A stretch of 64,000 nucleotides of DNA, taken from NCBI RefSeq assembly GCF_009749395.1, contig NZ_WBIR01000016.1, positions 50,435 through 114,434 of the forward strand, read 5' to 3'. Under the pieces are notes generated by a model, which saw only the letters and a program-made list of their open reading frames with translations, searched no databases and was not told the origin of the DNA. Below, piece after piece: positions 43,235-49,952 of the stretch (the stretch's first letter is position 1; the number at the start of each line of letters is the position of its first letter). Position numbers and translations under genes: made by a program. Source of the stretch: Agromyces salentinus. GTDB lineage: Bacteria > Actinomycetota > Actinomycetes > Actinomycetales > Microbacteriaceae.

Positions 43235-43821
43235 CAGTACCGCTCCTCCTGCCACGGGTCGCCGTGGATGTGGTAGCCGTTCTGCTCCCAGAAGCCGGGG
43301 TCGTCGCGCGGCATCATCACGAGCGAGCGCACCCACTTCGCGCTCTTCCAGAAGTACAGGTGCGGCACGAGCAGCCTGGCCGGTCCGCCATGCTCGGGAT
43401 CGAGTGGCTCGCCGTCGAACTCGGTCGCGATCCACGCCTGCCCGTCGAGCAGTTCGTCGAGCGGCACATTCGTCGTGTAGCCGCCGAAGCTGTGCGCCAT
43501 CACGTAGTCGAACTGCGATTCGACGTCCTCGAACAGGGTGTCGAGCGAGACGCCGCGCCAGCTCGTGCCGAGCTTGGACCAGTGCGTCACGCAGTGGATG
43601 TCGGTCGCGATGTCCTCGGCGGGCAGGGCCTGGAACTCGTCCCAGCTCCACCGGTGGGTGCCGGCCTCGGTCACGATCGTGAAGGACCACTCGGCGGTGT
43701 CGACCTCGGGTGTCGGCCCGGCCGAGAGCACCGGGAAGTCGTGCACCAGCGTCTGCCCGGGCGGGAGCCGCTCGTCGCGATCCCGTGACCTGCCGCCGAA
43801 CCCGCGTGTGACGAATGACAT
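43231..43821 (-). CDS. sulfite-oxidase-fold molybdoenzyme (MsrP/YedY-like catalytic subunit)
   Basis: A 196-residue molybdopterin enzyme of the sulfite-oxidase fold. The molybdenum-coordinating Cys is C77 in DIHCVTHWSKLGTSWRGV; SFGGYTTNVPLDELL and EHGGPARLLVPHLYFWKSAKWV are the further cofactor-binding segments. There is no Tat or Sec signal, so unlike periplasmic MsrP it should be cytoplasmic. The ATG at 43821 has GGAAAGGGG just upstream. It is translationally coupled to a flavin reductase and a zinc-ribbon gene and is divergent from moeA, so cofactor supply is adjacent. The substrate is unknown. Confidence 0.88.
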   Translation of the reverse strand: MSFVTRGFGGRSRDRDERLPPGQTLVHDFPVLSAGPTPEVDTAEWSFTIVTEAGTHRWSWDEFQALPAEDIATDIHCVTHWSKLGTSWRGVSLDTLFEDVESQFDYVMAHSFGGYTTNVPLDELLDGQAWIATEFDGEPLDPEHGGPARLLVPHLYFWKSAKWVRSLVMMPRDDPGFWEQNGYHIHGDPWQEERYW

Positions 43822-43861
43822 GCGACCCCTTTCCACGCCTGACGATACCGGGCCGCGGCAG

Positions 43862-43874
43862 ACCTGTCACAGGT
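43862..43874. promoter_or_regulatory. 13-bp inverted repeat between the molybdoenzyme and moeA genes
   Basis: ACCTGT-C-ACAGGT is a perfect dyad placed centrally in the 88-bp divergent promoter region. On the plus side TACCGT lies six bases before the moeA ATG, so moeA may be leaderless. The dyad is a candidate operator for both directions. Confidence 0.4.
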
Positions 43875-43909
43875 GGGTTCCGGGTCCGGCGCGGGGATAC
43901 CGTAGTCCC

Positions 43910-45301
43910 ATGCCGAGCACTCGGGCCGAGTTCCACGAGACGGCCACCCTGATCCCGGTGGCGCAGCACCTCGCGCGCGTGCTGCGCGCGATGGGCGATC
44001 TCGCCGCCCGGCGCGCGGGCGACGACGTCGAGCACGTGCGACTCGCGGATGCCGCGGGGCGCACGCTCGCGGCATCCGTGGACGCCCGCCTCGCCTCGCC
44101 GCCCTTCGACAACTCGGCCATGGACGGGTTCGCCGTGCGGTGGGCGGATGTCGCGGGCGCCACGCCCGAGCACCCGGTCGCGTTGCGCGTGGTCGACGAT
44201 CATGCCGCCGGCGCGGCCGGCGTCGCCGATGCTGCGCCGCTCGGTCCCGGCGAGGCGGCCCGCATCATGACGGGGGCGCCGGTGCCGCCCGGAGCCGACA
44301 CGGTCGTCCCGGTCGAGCGCACCGACGGTGGCGCGACCGTCCAGGGCGATCACGCGCAGCGGGTCGCGATCTTCAGCACGCCCGATCGCGGACGCCACAT
44401 CCGCCGCGCCGGCGAGGATCTCAGGGTCGGCGACCGCGTGCTCGAGGTCGGCACGGTGCTCGGCGCCCGTCAGGTCGCGGGCGCGGCGACCGCCGGCCAT
44501 GCGACCCTCCCGGTGACGCGGATGCCGCGCGTGAGCGTCGTCGCGACCGGCAGCGAGCTCGCCGAGCCGGGCGAGCCGCTCGGGCCCGGCCACATCCCCG
44601 ACTCGAACTCGCTCCTCCTGGCCGGTCTCGTGCGCGAGGCGGGCTGCCTCGTCGCCGAGGTCGTCCGCATGCCCGACGACGCCGAGCAGCTTCGCACCTG
44701 GCTCGCCGAGCGCCAGCCGTGCGACGCCGTCGTCTTCTCCGGCGGCGTCAGCGTCGGCGCCTACGATGTCGTGCGCCGCGTGCTCGGCTCAGGCGAGTCC
44801 GGCGCCGTCGAGTTCGTCCGTGTGGCCATGCAGCCCGGATCGCCGCAGGCCTTCGGCGTGCTCGCCGACGGCACTCCCGTGTTCGGGCTCCCGGGCAACC
44901 CTGTCGCCGTCGCGGTCTCGTTCGAGGTGTTCGTGCGTCCGGCGCTGCTCGCCCTCCAGGGCCGGTGCGACGTGCGCCGTCGGCGTGTCCTGGCCCAGGT
45001 CGCGAGCGGCTGGGCGTCACCTGCCGGGCGGCTGCAGGTGATGCCGGTGTCCTTCGTCACCCCTGACGCGGATGCGGACGCCGATGCGGATGCGGATGCG
45101 GCATCCGACGCCGGGTCCGCATCGCCGGCGGAGTCCCCGACCGGCCCGACCGGGCTCCCGCGCGTGCGCCCGGCCGCGAGCGGTGGCGCAGGCTCGCACC
45201 TCTCGGGAGGCCTCGCGGGCGCAGACGGGTTCGCCCTCGTGCCCGAGCATCTCGCCTCGGTCGCTCCGGGCGACACCGTCGAGGTGCTGGTCCTGCCATG
45301 A
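43910..45301 (+). CDS. moeA: molybdopterin molybdotransferase MoeA, copy 1
   Basis: Inserts molybdate into adenylylated molybdopterin. The 463-residue protein has PPFDNSAMDGFAVR, MTGAPVPPGADTVVPVE, VVATGSEL, the domain III FSGGVSVGAYD and LPGNPVAVAVSFEVFV. Domain IV carries an extra ~45-residue low-complexity insertion (repeated Asp-Ala, then Ser/Pro/Gly) absent from the second MoeA in this window. The start is ATG at 43910, six bases after a good -10, so the mRNA may be leaderless. Its stop overlaps mobA (ATGA). It is the first of three coupled genes, moeA-mobA-DUF6457. Confidence 0.93.
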   Translation: MPSTRAEFHETATLIPVAQHLARVLRAMGDLAARRAGDDVEHVRLADAAGRTLAASVDARLASPPFDNSAMDGFAVRWADVAGATPEHPVALRVVDDHAAGAAGVADAAPLGPGEAARIMTGAPVPPGADTVVPVERTDGGATVQGDHAQRVAIFSTPDRGRHIRRAGEDLRVGDRVLEVGTVLGARQVAGAATAGHATLPVTRMPRVSVVATGSELAEPGEPLGPGHIPDSNSLLLAGLVREAGCLVAEVVRMPDDAEQLRTWLAERQPCDAVVFSGGVSVGAYDVVRRVLGSGESGAVEFVRVAMQPGSPQAFGVLADGTPVFGLPGNPVAVAVSFEVFVRPALLALQGRCDVRRRRVLAQVASGWASPAGRLQVMPVSFVTPDADADADADADAASDAGSASPAESPTGPTGLPRVRPAASGGAGSHLSGGLAGADGFALVPEHLASVAPGDTVEVLVLP

Positions 45302-46059
45302 CGGATGCCGCGACGCGCCAGCTCGACGCCGTCCTGCTCGCCGGTGGGCGGGCGAGCCGCCTCGGCGGCGTCAGCAAGCCCGGACTCACGGTCGGCGACC
45401 GCACCCTCCTGCAGCATGCCGTCGACGCGGCGCACGCGGCCGGCGCAGAGCGCATCGTCGTCGTCGGTCCCCCCTCGCTCGAGGCCCCGGGATGCCTCGT
45501 GGTGCTCGAGGATCCGCCGTTCGGCGGGCCCGTCGCCGCCATCGCCGCGGGTCTCGCCGCGCTCGATGCCGACGCCTCCCGGCGTTCGAGGGGCGACGCG
45601 TCCCGGGACCCGGGCGCTCGCCCCGCGACATCCGACGTGCTCGTGCTCGCCTGCGACCTGCCGACGGCCGCCGACGCGGTGGCGCGGCTGACCGCCCGCC
45701 GCCGCGAGCCGGGCGAGTCCGGCCGGGGCGGCGAAGGCGAGCACGGCGACGGCGTCCACCTCGTCGACGCCGACGGGCGCAGCCAGTGGCTCACCGGGAT
45801 CTACGCGCGTGGCGCACTCGACCGGGCGTTCGACGCGATCGGAACGCCCGACGGGAGCGCCATGCGGCACCTCGTCGCGTCACTCGACCTCCTCGTCGTC
45901 GACGACGACGGCACCGCGGCCGACATCGACACCTGGCACGACCTCGATCTCGCGCGCGCCCGTTCCCGCGCCCGCGCCCGGAGCCCGCACCGTCCGCCGG
46001 GACCACGACCCGACCCGACCACAGCAGAGCAGCACACGACCCACGAGGAGTCCCCATGA
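45298..46059 (+). CDS. mobA: molybdenum cofactor guanylyltransferase-like NTP transferase
   Basis: Transfers a nucleotide to molybdenum cofactor, giving the dinucleotide form needed by DMSO-reductase-type enzymes such as the FdhF-like protein at 61474. The 253-residue protein has the nucleotide motif LLAGGRASRLGGVSKP (14-28), EDPPFGGPVAAI and the metal-binding ACDLPTAADAV, all typical of MobA/MobA-like proteins. A short Arg/Asp insertion and an Arg/Pro-rich tail are extra. Both ends overlap neighbours by four bases (ATGA), indicating translational coupling. CTP versus GTP specificity cannot be read from the sequence. Confidence 0.88.
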   Translation: MTDAATRQLDAVLLAGGRASRLGGVSKPGLTVGDRTLLQHAVDAAHAAGAERIVVVGPPSLEAPGCLVVLEDPPFGGPVAAIAAGLAALDADASRRSRGDASRDPGARPATSDVLVLACDLPTAADAVARLTARRREPGESGRGGEGEHGDGVHLVDADGRSQWLTGIYARGALDRAFDAIGTPDGSAMRHLVASLDLLVVDDDGTAADIDTWHDLDLARARSRARARSPHRPPGPRPDPTTAEQHTTHEESP

Positions 46060-46313
46060 GCACCGCAGGCGACCAGCAGACCCCCGCCGATCTCGATGCC
46101 TGGGTCGACCAGGTGGCTGCCGTCCTCGGACTCGAGCCGAGCGAGGTCCCGGTCGGTGAGATCCTCGACCTGACCCGCCGCGTGGCGCACGGCATCGCCC
46201 GCCCGGCCGGCCCGGTCACCGCCTTCATGCTCGGGCTCGCCGTCGGCCGGGGCACGGCGTCCGGCACGACGACCGAACTCGCGGACGGCCTGGGCGCCCT
46301 CGCCGAGCGCTGA
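46056..46313 (+). CDS. DUF6457 domain protein
   Basis: An 85-residue all-helical protein (LDAWVDQVAAVLGLEPSEVPVGEILDLTRRVAHGIARPAGPVTAFMLGLAVG) of a small actinobacterial family that lies next to, or fused behind, molybdenum cofactor genes. Its ATG overlaps the mobA stop (46056-46059). It has no Cys, no membrane helix and no catalytic motif; a binding or chaperone role beside MobA is the simplest guess. It is the last gene of the operon and converges with moaE. Confidence 0.75.
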   Translation: MSTAGDQQTPADLDAWVDQVAAVLGLEPSEVPVGEILDLTRRVAHGIARPAGPVTAFMLGLAVGRGTASGTTTELADGLGALAER

Positions 46314-46367
46314 CGCTCGCGGCCCCGACCTACCGGCGGTCCGTGCCGAGGGCCCGGAGCCGGCGGA

Positions 46368-46787
46368 TCACAGGTTGACCCATTCGGTGGTGCCCCCGTC
46401 GAGGTGCTGCCGCTTCCAGATCGGCGTGTGCTCCTTGATGCGGTCCACGAGCAGGCTGCAGACCTCGAACGCCTGAGCCCGATGCGGGGCGGCGACGGAA
46501 GCGATGAGCGCGACGTCCCCGATGCCCAGCGACCCGATGCGGTGCGCGGCCGCGATGCGCAGGCCCGAGTCCCTGGCCACCTGCGCGAGCGTCTCGTGCA
46601 GGAAGCGCTCGGCCTCGGGATGGGCCTCGTAGTCGAGTGCGGTCACGCTCTCACCGTGGTCGTGGTCGCGGATCACGCCCTCGAACGTGACCAGTGCGCC
46701 GTTCTCGCTCGAACGCACGAACCCCTCGATCTCGGCGCGATCGAGCACCTCGACGGTGACGCGGGCGAAGACCTCGGGCTCAGACAA
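46368..46787 (-). CDS. moaE: molybdopterin synthase large subunit MoaE
   Basis: Adds dithiolene sulfur to precursor Z together with MoaD (not in this window). The 139-residue protein has the family segments GALVTFEGVIRDHDHGESVTALDYEAHPEAE, HRIGSLGIGDVALIASVAAPHRAQAFEVCSLLVDRIKEHTPIWKRQ, including the active-site Lys in IKE...WK. I start it at a TTG (46787) with GGAG six bases upstream; no ATG or GTG exists near the family N-terminus. It overlaps the end of the moaC-mogA gene by eight bases, so the two are coupled. It ends convergent with the DUF6457 gene. Confidence 0.92.
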   Translation of the reverse strand: MSEPEVFARVTVEVLDRAEIEGFVRSSENGALVTFEGVIRDHDHGESVTALDYEAHPEAERFLHETLAQVARDSGLRIAAAHRIGSLGIGDVALIASVAAPHRAQAFEVCSLLVDRIKEHTPIWKRQHLDGGTTEWVNL

Positions 46788-47850
46788 CAGCGTCTCCTTC
46801 GGAGGGTTCGGTCGAATGCAGGGAGTCGGATGCCGCGGGGCGCGCATGATCGCCCCCGGCGAGCTGGTCGACGAGATGGGGCAGCACGCCGTCGAGCACG
46901 GCGAGCCCGTCGGCGACACCGCCGCGGGAGCCGGGCAGGTTCACGATCACGGTCCGCCCGGCGATGCCGGCGAGGGCCCGGCTGAGGGCCGCGGTCGGCG
47001 TCGCCGCCCGGCCGGCCGCGCGGATCGCCTCGGCGACGCCGGGCAGCTCCTGGTCGAGCACGGCGAGGGTCGCCTCCGGCGTGCGGTCGCCGGGGTTCAC
47101 GCCCGTGCCGCCGGTCGTGATGAGCACGACGGGCGAACCCGCCACGGCGCCGCGCACCGCGTCGGCGATGTCGGCGTCGGCGACGACGATCGGCGCGCCG
47201 GCGTCGTAGCCGCGTTCGCGCAGCCACTCGACGATCACCGGACCGGTCGTGTCCTCGGCCTGCCCGGCCGCGGCCCTGGTCGAGGAGACGAGCACGATCG
47301 CCGGGCGCAGGCCCGCGGCATCCGGAACCGACGGCGCGTCCGCCCCGTGCGCCGACGCGGGCGCCGACGACCCGTCCGCCGCATCCGCTCGCCAGACGCC
47401 GCGCTTGCCGCCGCGCTTCTCGATCAGCCGGATGCCGCCGGTCTGCGCCGCGGGATCGATGGCCTTGACCATGTCGTGCAGCGTGAGGCCCGCGACCGCG
47501 ACGGCCGTGAGCGCCTCCATCTCGATGCCGGTGCGGGCCGTCGTCGACACGGTCGCGCGGATCGTGATCGCGCGCTCCTCGAACCCGAAGTCGATCGACA
47601 CCGCGTCGAGGGGGACGATGTGGGCGAGCGGGATGAGGTCGCTCGTGCGCTTGGCCGCCTGGATGCCCGCGATGCGCGCGGTGGGCAGCACGTCCGCCTT
47701 CTTCAGGCCGTCGCTGCGGACGAGCCCGATCACCTCGGCCGTCGTGTCGAGCCGGCCCTCGGCGATCGCGATCCGGCGGGTGACCGGCTTGGCGCCGACG
47801 TCCACCATGCGCGCGCGTCCGTCGTCATCGAGATGGGTGAGCGGGTTCAT
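46780..47850 (-). CDS. moaCB: MoaC-MogA/MoaB fusion: cyclic pyranopterin monophosphate synthase and molybdopterin adenylyltransferase
   Basis: A 356-residue two-domain protein. Residues 1-155 are MoaC (LTHLDDDGRARMVDVGAKPVTRRIA, KKADVLPTARIAGIQAAKRTSDLIPLAH, TGIEMEALTAVAVAGLTLHDMVKAID), which completes precursor Z formation. After a ~25-residue linker, residues ~182-335 are MogA/MoaB (LVSSTRAAAG, ITTGGTGVNPGDRTPEA, the GxxGG-containing VNLPGSRGGVADGL), which adenylylates molybdopterin. The ATG start is at 47850. Linking an early and a late step in one chain is known in actinobacteria. moaE follows, overlapping by eight bases. Confidence 0.93.
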   Translation of the reverse strand: MNPLTHLDDDGRARMVDVGAKPVTRRIAIAEGRLDTTAEVIGLVRSDGLKKADVLPTARIAGIQAAKRTSDLIPLAHIVPLDAVSIDFGFEERAITIRATVSTTARTGIEMEALTAVAVAGLTLHDMVKAIDPAAQTGGIRLIEKRGGKRGVWRADAADGSSAPASAHGADAPSVPDAAGLRPAIVLVSSTRAAAGQAEDTTGPVIVEWLRERGYDAGAPIVVADADIADAVRGAVAGSPVVLITTGGTGVNPGDRTPEATLAVLDQELPGVAEAIRAAGRAATPTAALSRALAGIAGRTVIVNLPGSRGGVADGLAVLDGVLPHLVDQLAGGDHARPAASDSLHSTEPSEGDAVV

Positions 47851-47893
47851 ACCCTCACGCTAGCCCGCCGCCGCCGACCGCGGGAACGGGAGC

Positions 47894-47924
47894 GGGCCGC
47901 GAGCGGGTCTCCCGCTCGCGGCCC
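47894..47924 (-). terminator. 14-bp perfect-stem hairpin after the YhgE/Pip gene
   Basis: GGGCCGCGAGCGGG and CCCGCTCGCGGCCC pair perfectly around TCT. It lies 37 bases past the YhgE stop and just before the moaC-mogA promoter region. Confidence 0.75.
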
Positions 47925-47960
47925 ACCGGCCCATCCGGGCCCCGGCTCACTCGTCATCGC

Positions 47961-49952
47961 TCAGGCGCCGGCCGGTGCCGTCCTCAGCAGCGCGCGCACC
48001 GAGGTCGTGCGGCGGCGGGCGACGGCGATCGTCGTCGCGCCGAACGCGAGCAGGGTCCAGACCGCGAGTCCGACCACGGCCGCGCCGACGCCGTCGGACT
48101 CGGTGAGGGCGGCGACCATGCCGTTGTAGGCGGGAGCGGTCGGCATGAAGGCGGCGATCTCGCTCAGCACGCCCGGCACGGTCGAGACGACACCGGTCGC
48201 GACCCCGAGCACGCCGATCAGGGCGGCGACCCATCGTCCGGCGCCGCCCAGCACTGCCACGAGTCCCTGGTTCACGGCGGCGAAGGCGACGCCCGATGCG
48301 ACGCAGAGCGCCGCGAACGTGAGCCACTCCGCGACGTCGTACGTGGCCGCCAGCTGCACGACACCGGCGACGAGCAGGCCCTGCAGGGCTCCGAGCGCGG
48401 CGGCCGGGGCGAACCCGCGGAGGGCGAGCAGCGCCGAGGGCGCACGCGAGGTGAGCGCACGGCGCGAGACGGCCTGGAGTGCGACGAACGTCGCCAGCCC
48501 GCCGAACCAGAGCGCCAGCATCGCGAGCAGCGGGACCGCGGATGCCCCGAACAGCGAATCTCCGGACCCCTCGGCCGAGACGGGGTCGGCGACGACCGAC
48601 GCGAGGCTCTGCGCCTCGCCGTCGGTGTACGAGGGCACGGACTCCGATGCGGTGCGGAGGCCGGTCGCGAGCTCGCCGGTGCCGTCGGCGAGCGACTGCA
48701 CGCCGGTGGCGAGGGTGCCCGCTCCGGTGGCGAGCGACGACGCACCCGTGCTGAGCTGCGAGGCGCCGTCGGCGAGCGACCGGGCGCCGTCGGCCGACTG
48801 GGTCGTGCCCGTGGCGAGCTGGGAGAGGCCGCCCGCGAGCTCGTCGGTCTTCGCCGCGGCCTCGACGAGGCCGGCGCTCGACTGCGACGTGAGCGCGGCG
48901 ATGCCGTCGGAGGTGGGCTTCGCGTAGCCGTTCGCGGTGCCGGCCGCCTGCGCTGCAGCCCCGGCATCGGTCGCGACCTGGCCCGCCGTCCCCGCGGCGG
49001 TCGCGAGGTCGGCGCAGAACGTGCTCTCCGGGGTGGGTGGCACGCACTGCGTCGCGAGCGCGCCGAGGCTCTGCGCGAGCCCGCCGGCCGCGGTGGCCAC
49101 CCCGACGGTCTTCGCCGCGGCATCCGCGGCGTTGGCGGCCGTGGCCTGGGCCGCACCGACGAGCTCCTGGTTGTTCACGCCCGCGGCGGCCTGACGCAGG
49201 CCGGCGGCCAGCTCCCCGGCTCCCGAAGCCGCCCCGCTCGTGCCCTCGGCGATCGTGTCGAGGCCGGTGCCGAGCGAGCCCGCCCCGGTCGAAAGGTCGG
49301 CGGCACCTGTCGCGAGCTGCGTGGCGCCGTCGGGCAGGGCAGCGGCGCCGTCGGCCGCCTGCTGGGCGCCGTCGGCGAGATCCGCAGCACCATCGGCCGC
49401 CGTGCCGAGCTGCGTGCCGAGGCTCGTGAACCCGAGGAACACGTTCTCGAGGTACGTCGACGACAGCTGCTCGCCGAGCACGCTCGTCGCGGTCTGCGTG
49501 ACCTGCGCGGTGATGGCGTCGTCGACGACGAGGCTGTCGGGCGGCGTGGTCACCTCGATGGTCGCGCGCTCGGGCGTGCCGCCGGGCGCCGTCGAGGTCG
49601 CGGCGGCCGAGAAGTTCTCGGGGATCGTGACGACCGCGGCGTACGTGCCGTCGGCGAGACCGCTCTTCGCGTCGTCGGCGTTCGAGATCGTCCAGGTGAG
49701 GTTCGACGTGTCGTCGGCGCCCTCGACGAGGCCCGCGGTCAGCTGGCGGCCGAGCGGCACGGTCTGGTCGTCGATCGTGACGGGCTCGTCCTCGTTCACG
49801 ATCGCCGCGTTGAGCGCGTCGAGACGCTCGGTCGGGTTGTAGAGCGCGGCGACGAGGATGCCGCCGATCACGACGGGCAGCATGAGCACGCCGATGATCG
49901 TGAGCCAGGTGACGGGTCGCTTCGAGCGTGCGCGTTCGATGGGGAGGGTCAT
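47961..49952 (-). CDS. YhgE/Pip-domain membrane protein (ABC-2-like)
   Basis: A 663-residue membrane protein: one N-terminal helix (~13-36, VTWLTIIGVLMLPVVIGGILVAAL), a large external region ~37-445, then about six C-terminal helices (AVPLLAMLALWFGGLATFVALQ onward). The external part holds many Ala/Gly-rich units such as ADGAAAL, ATGAADLSTGAG and LADGASQLSTGASSLATGAG, the heptad-like helical repeats typical of YhgE/Pip proteins. Relatives include phage-infection protein and the ESX/type VII-linked EsaA. The ATG at 49952 overlaps the MMPL stop (ATGA), so the two proteins are made together and may form one export complex. Confidence 0.88.
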   Translation of the reverse strand: MTLPIERARSKRPVTWLTIIGVLMLPVVIGGILVAALYNPTERLDALNAAIVNEDEPVTIDDQTVPLGRQLTAGLVEGADDTSNLTWTISNADDAKSGLADGTYAAVVTIPENFSAAATSTAPGGTPERATIEVTTPPDSLVVDDAITAQVTQTATSVLGEQLSSTYLENVFLGFTSLGTQLGTAADGAADLADGAQQAADGAAALPDGATQLATGAADLSTGAGSLGTGLDTIAEGTSGAASGAGELAAGLRQAAAGVNNQELVGAAQATAANAADAAAKTVGVATAAGGLAQSLGALATQCVPPTPESTFCADLATAAGTAGQVATDAGAAAQAAGTANGYAKPTSDGIAALTSQSSAGLVEAAAKTDELAGGLSQLATGTTQSADGARSLADGASQLSTGASSLATGAGTLATGVQSLADGTGELATGLRTASESVPSYTDGEAQSLASVVADPVSAEGSGDSLFGASAVPLLAMLALWFGGLATFVALQAVSRRALTSRAPSALLALRGFAPAAALGALQGLLVAGVVQLAATYDVAEWLTFAALCVASGVAFAAVNQGLVAVLGGAGRWVAALIGVLGVATGVVSTVPGVLSEIAAFMPTAPAYNGMVAALTESDGVGAAVVGLAVWTLLAFGATTIAVARRRTTSVRALLRTAPAGA

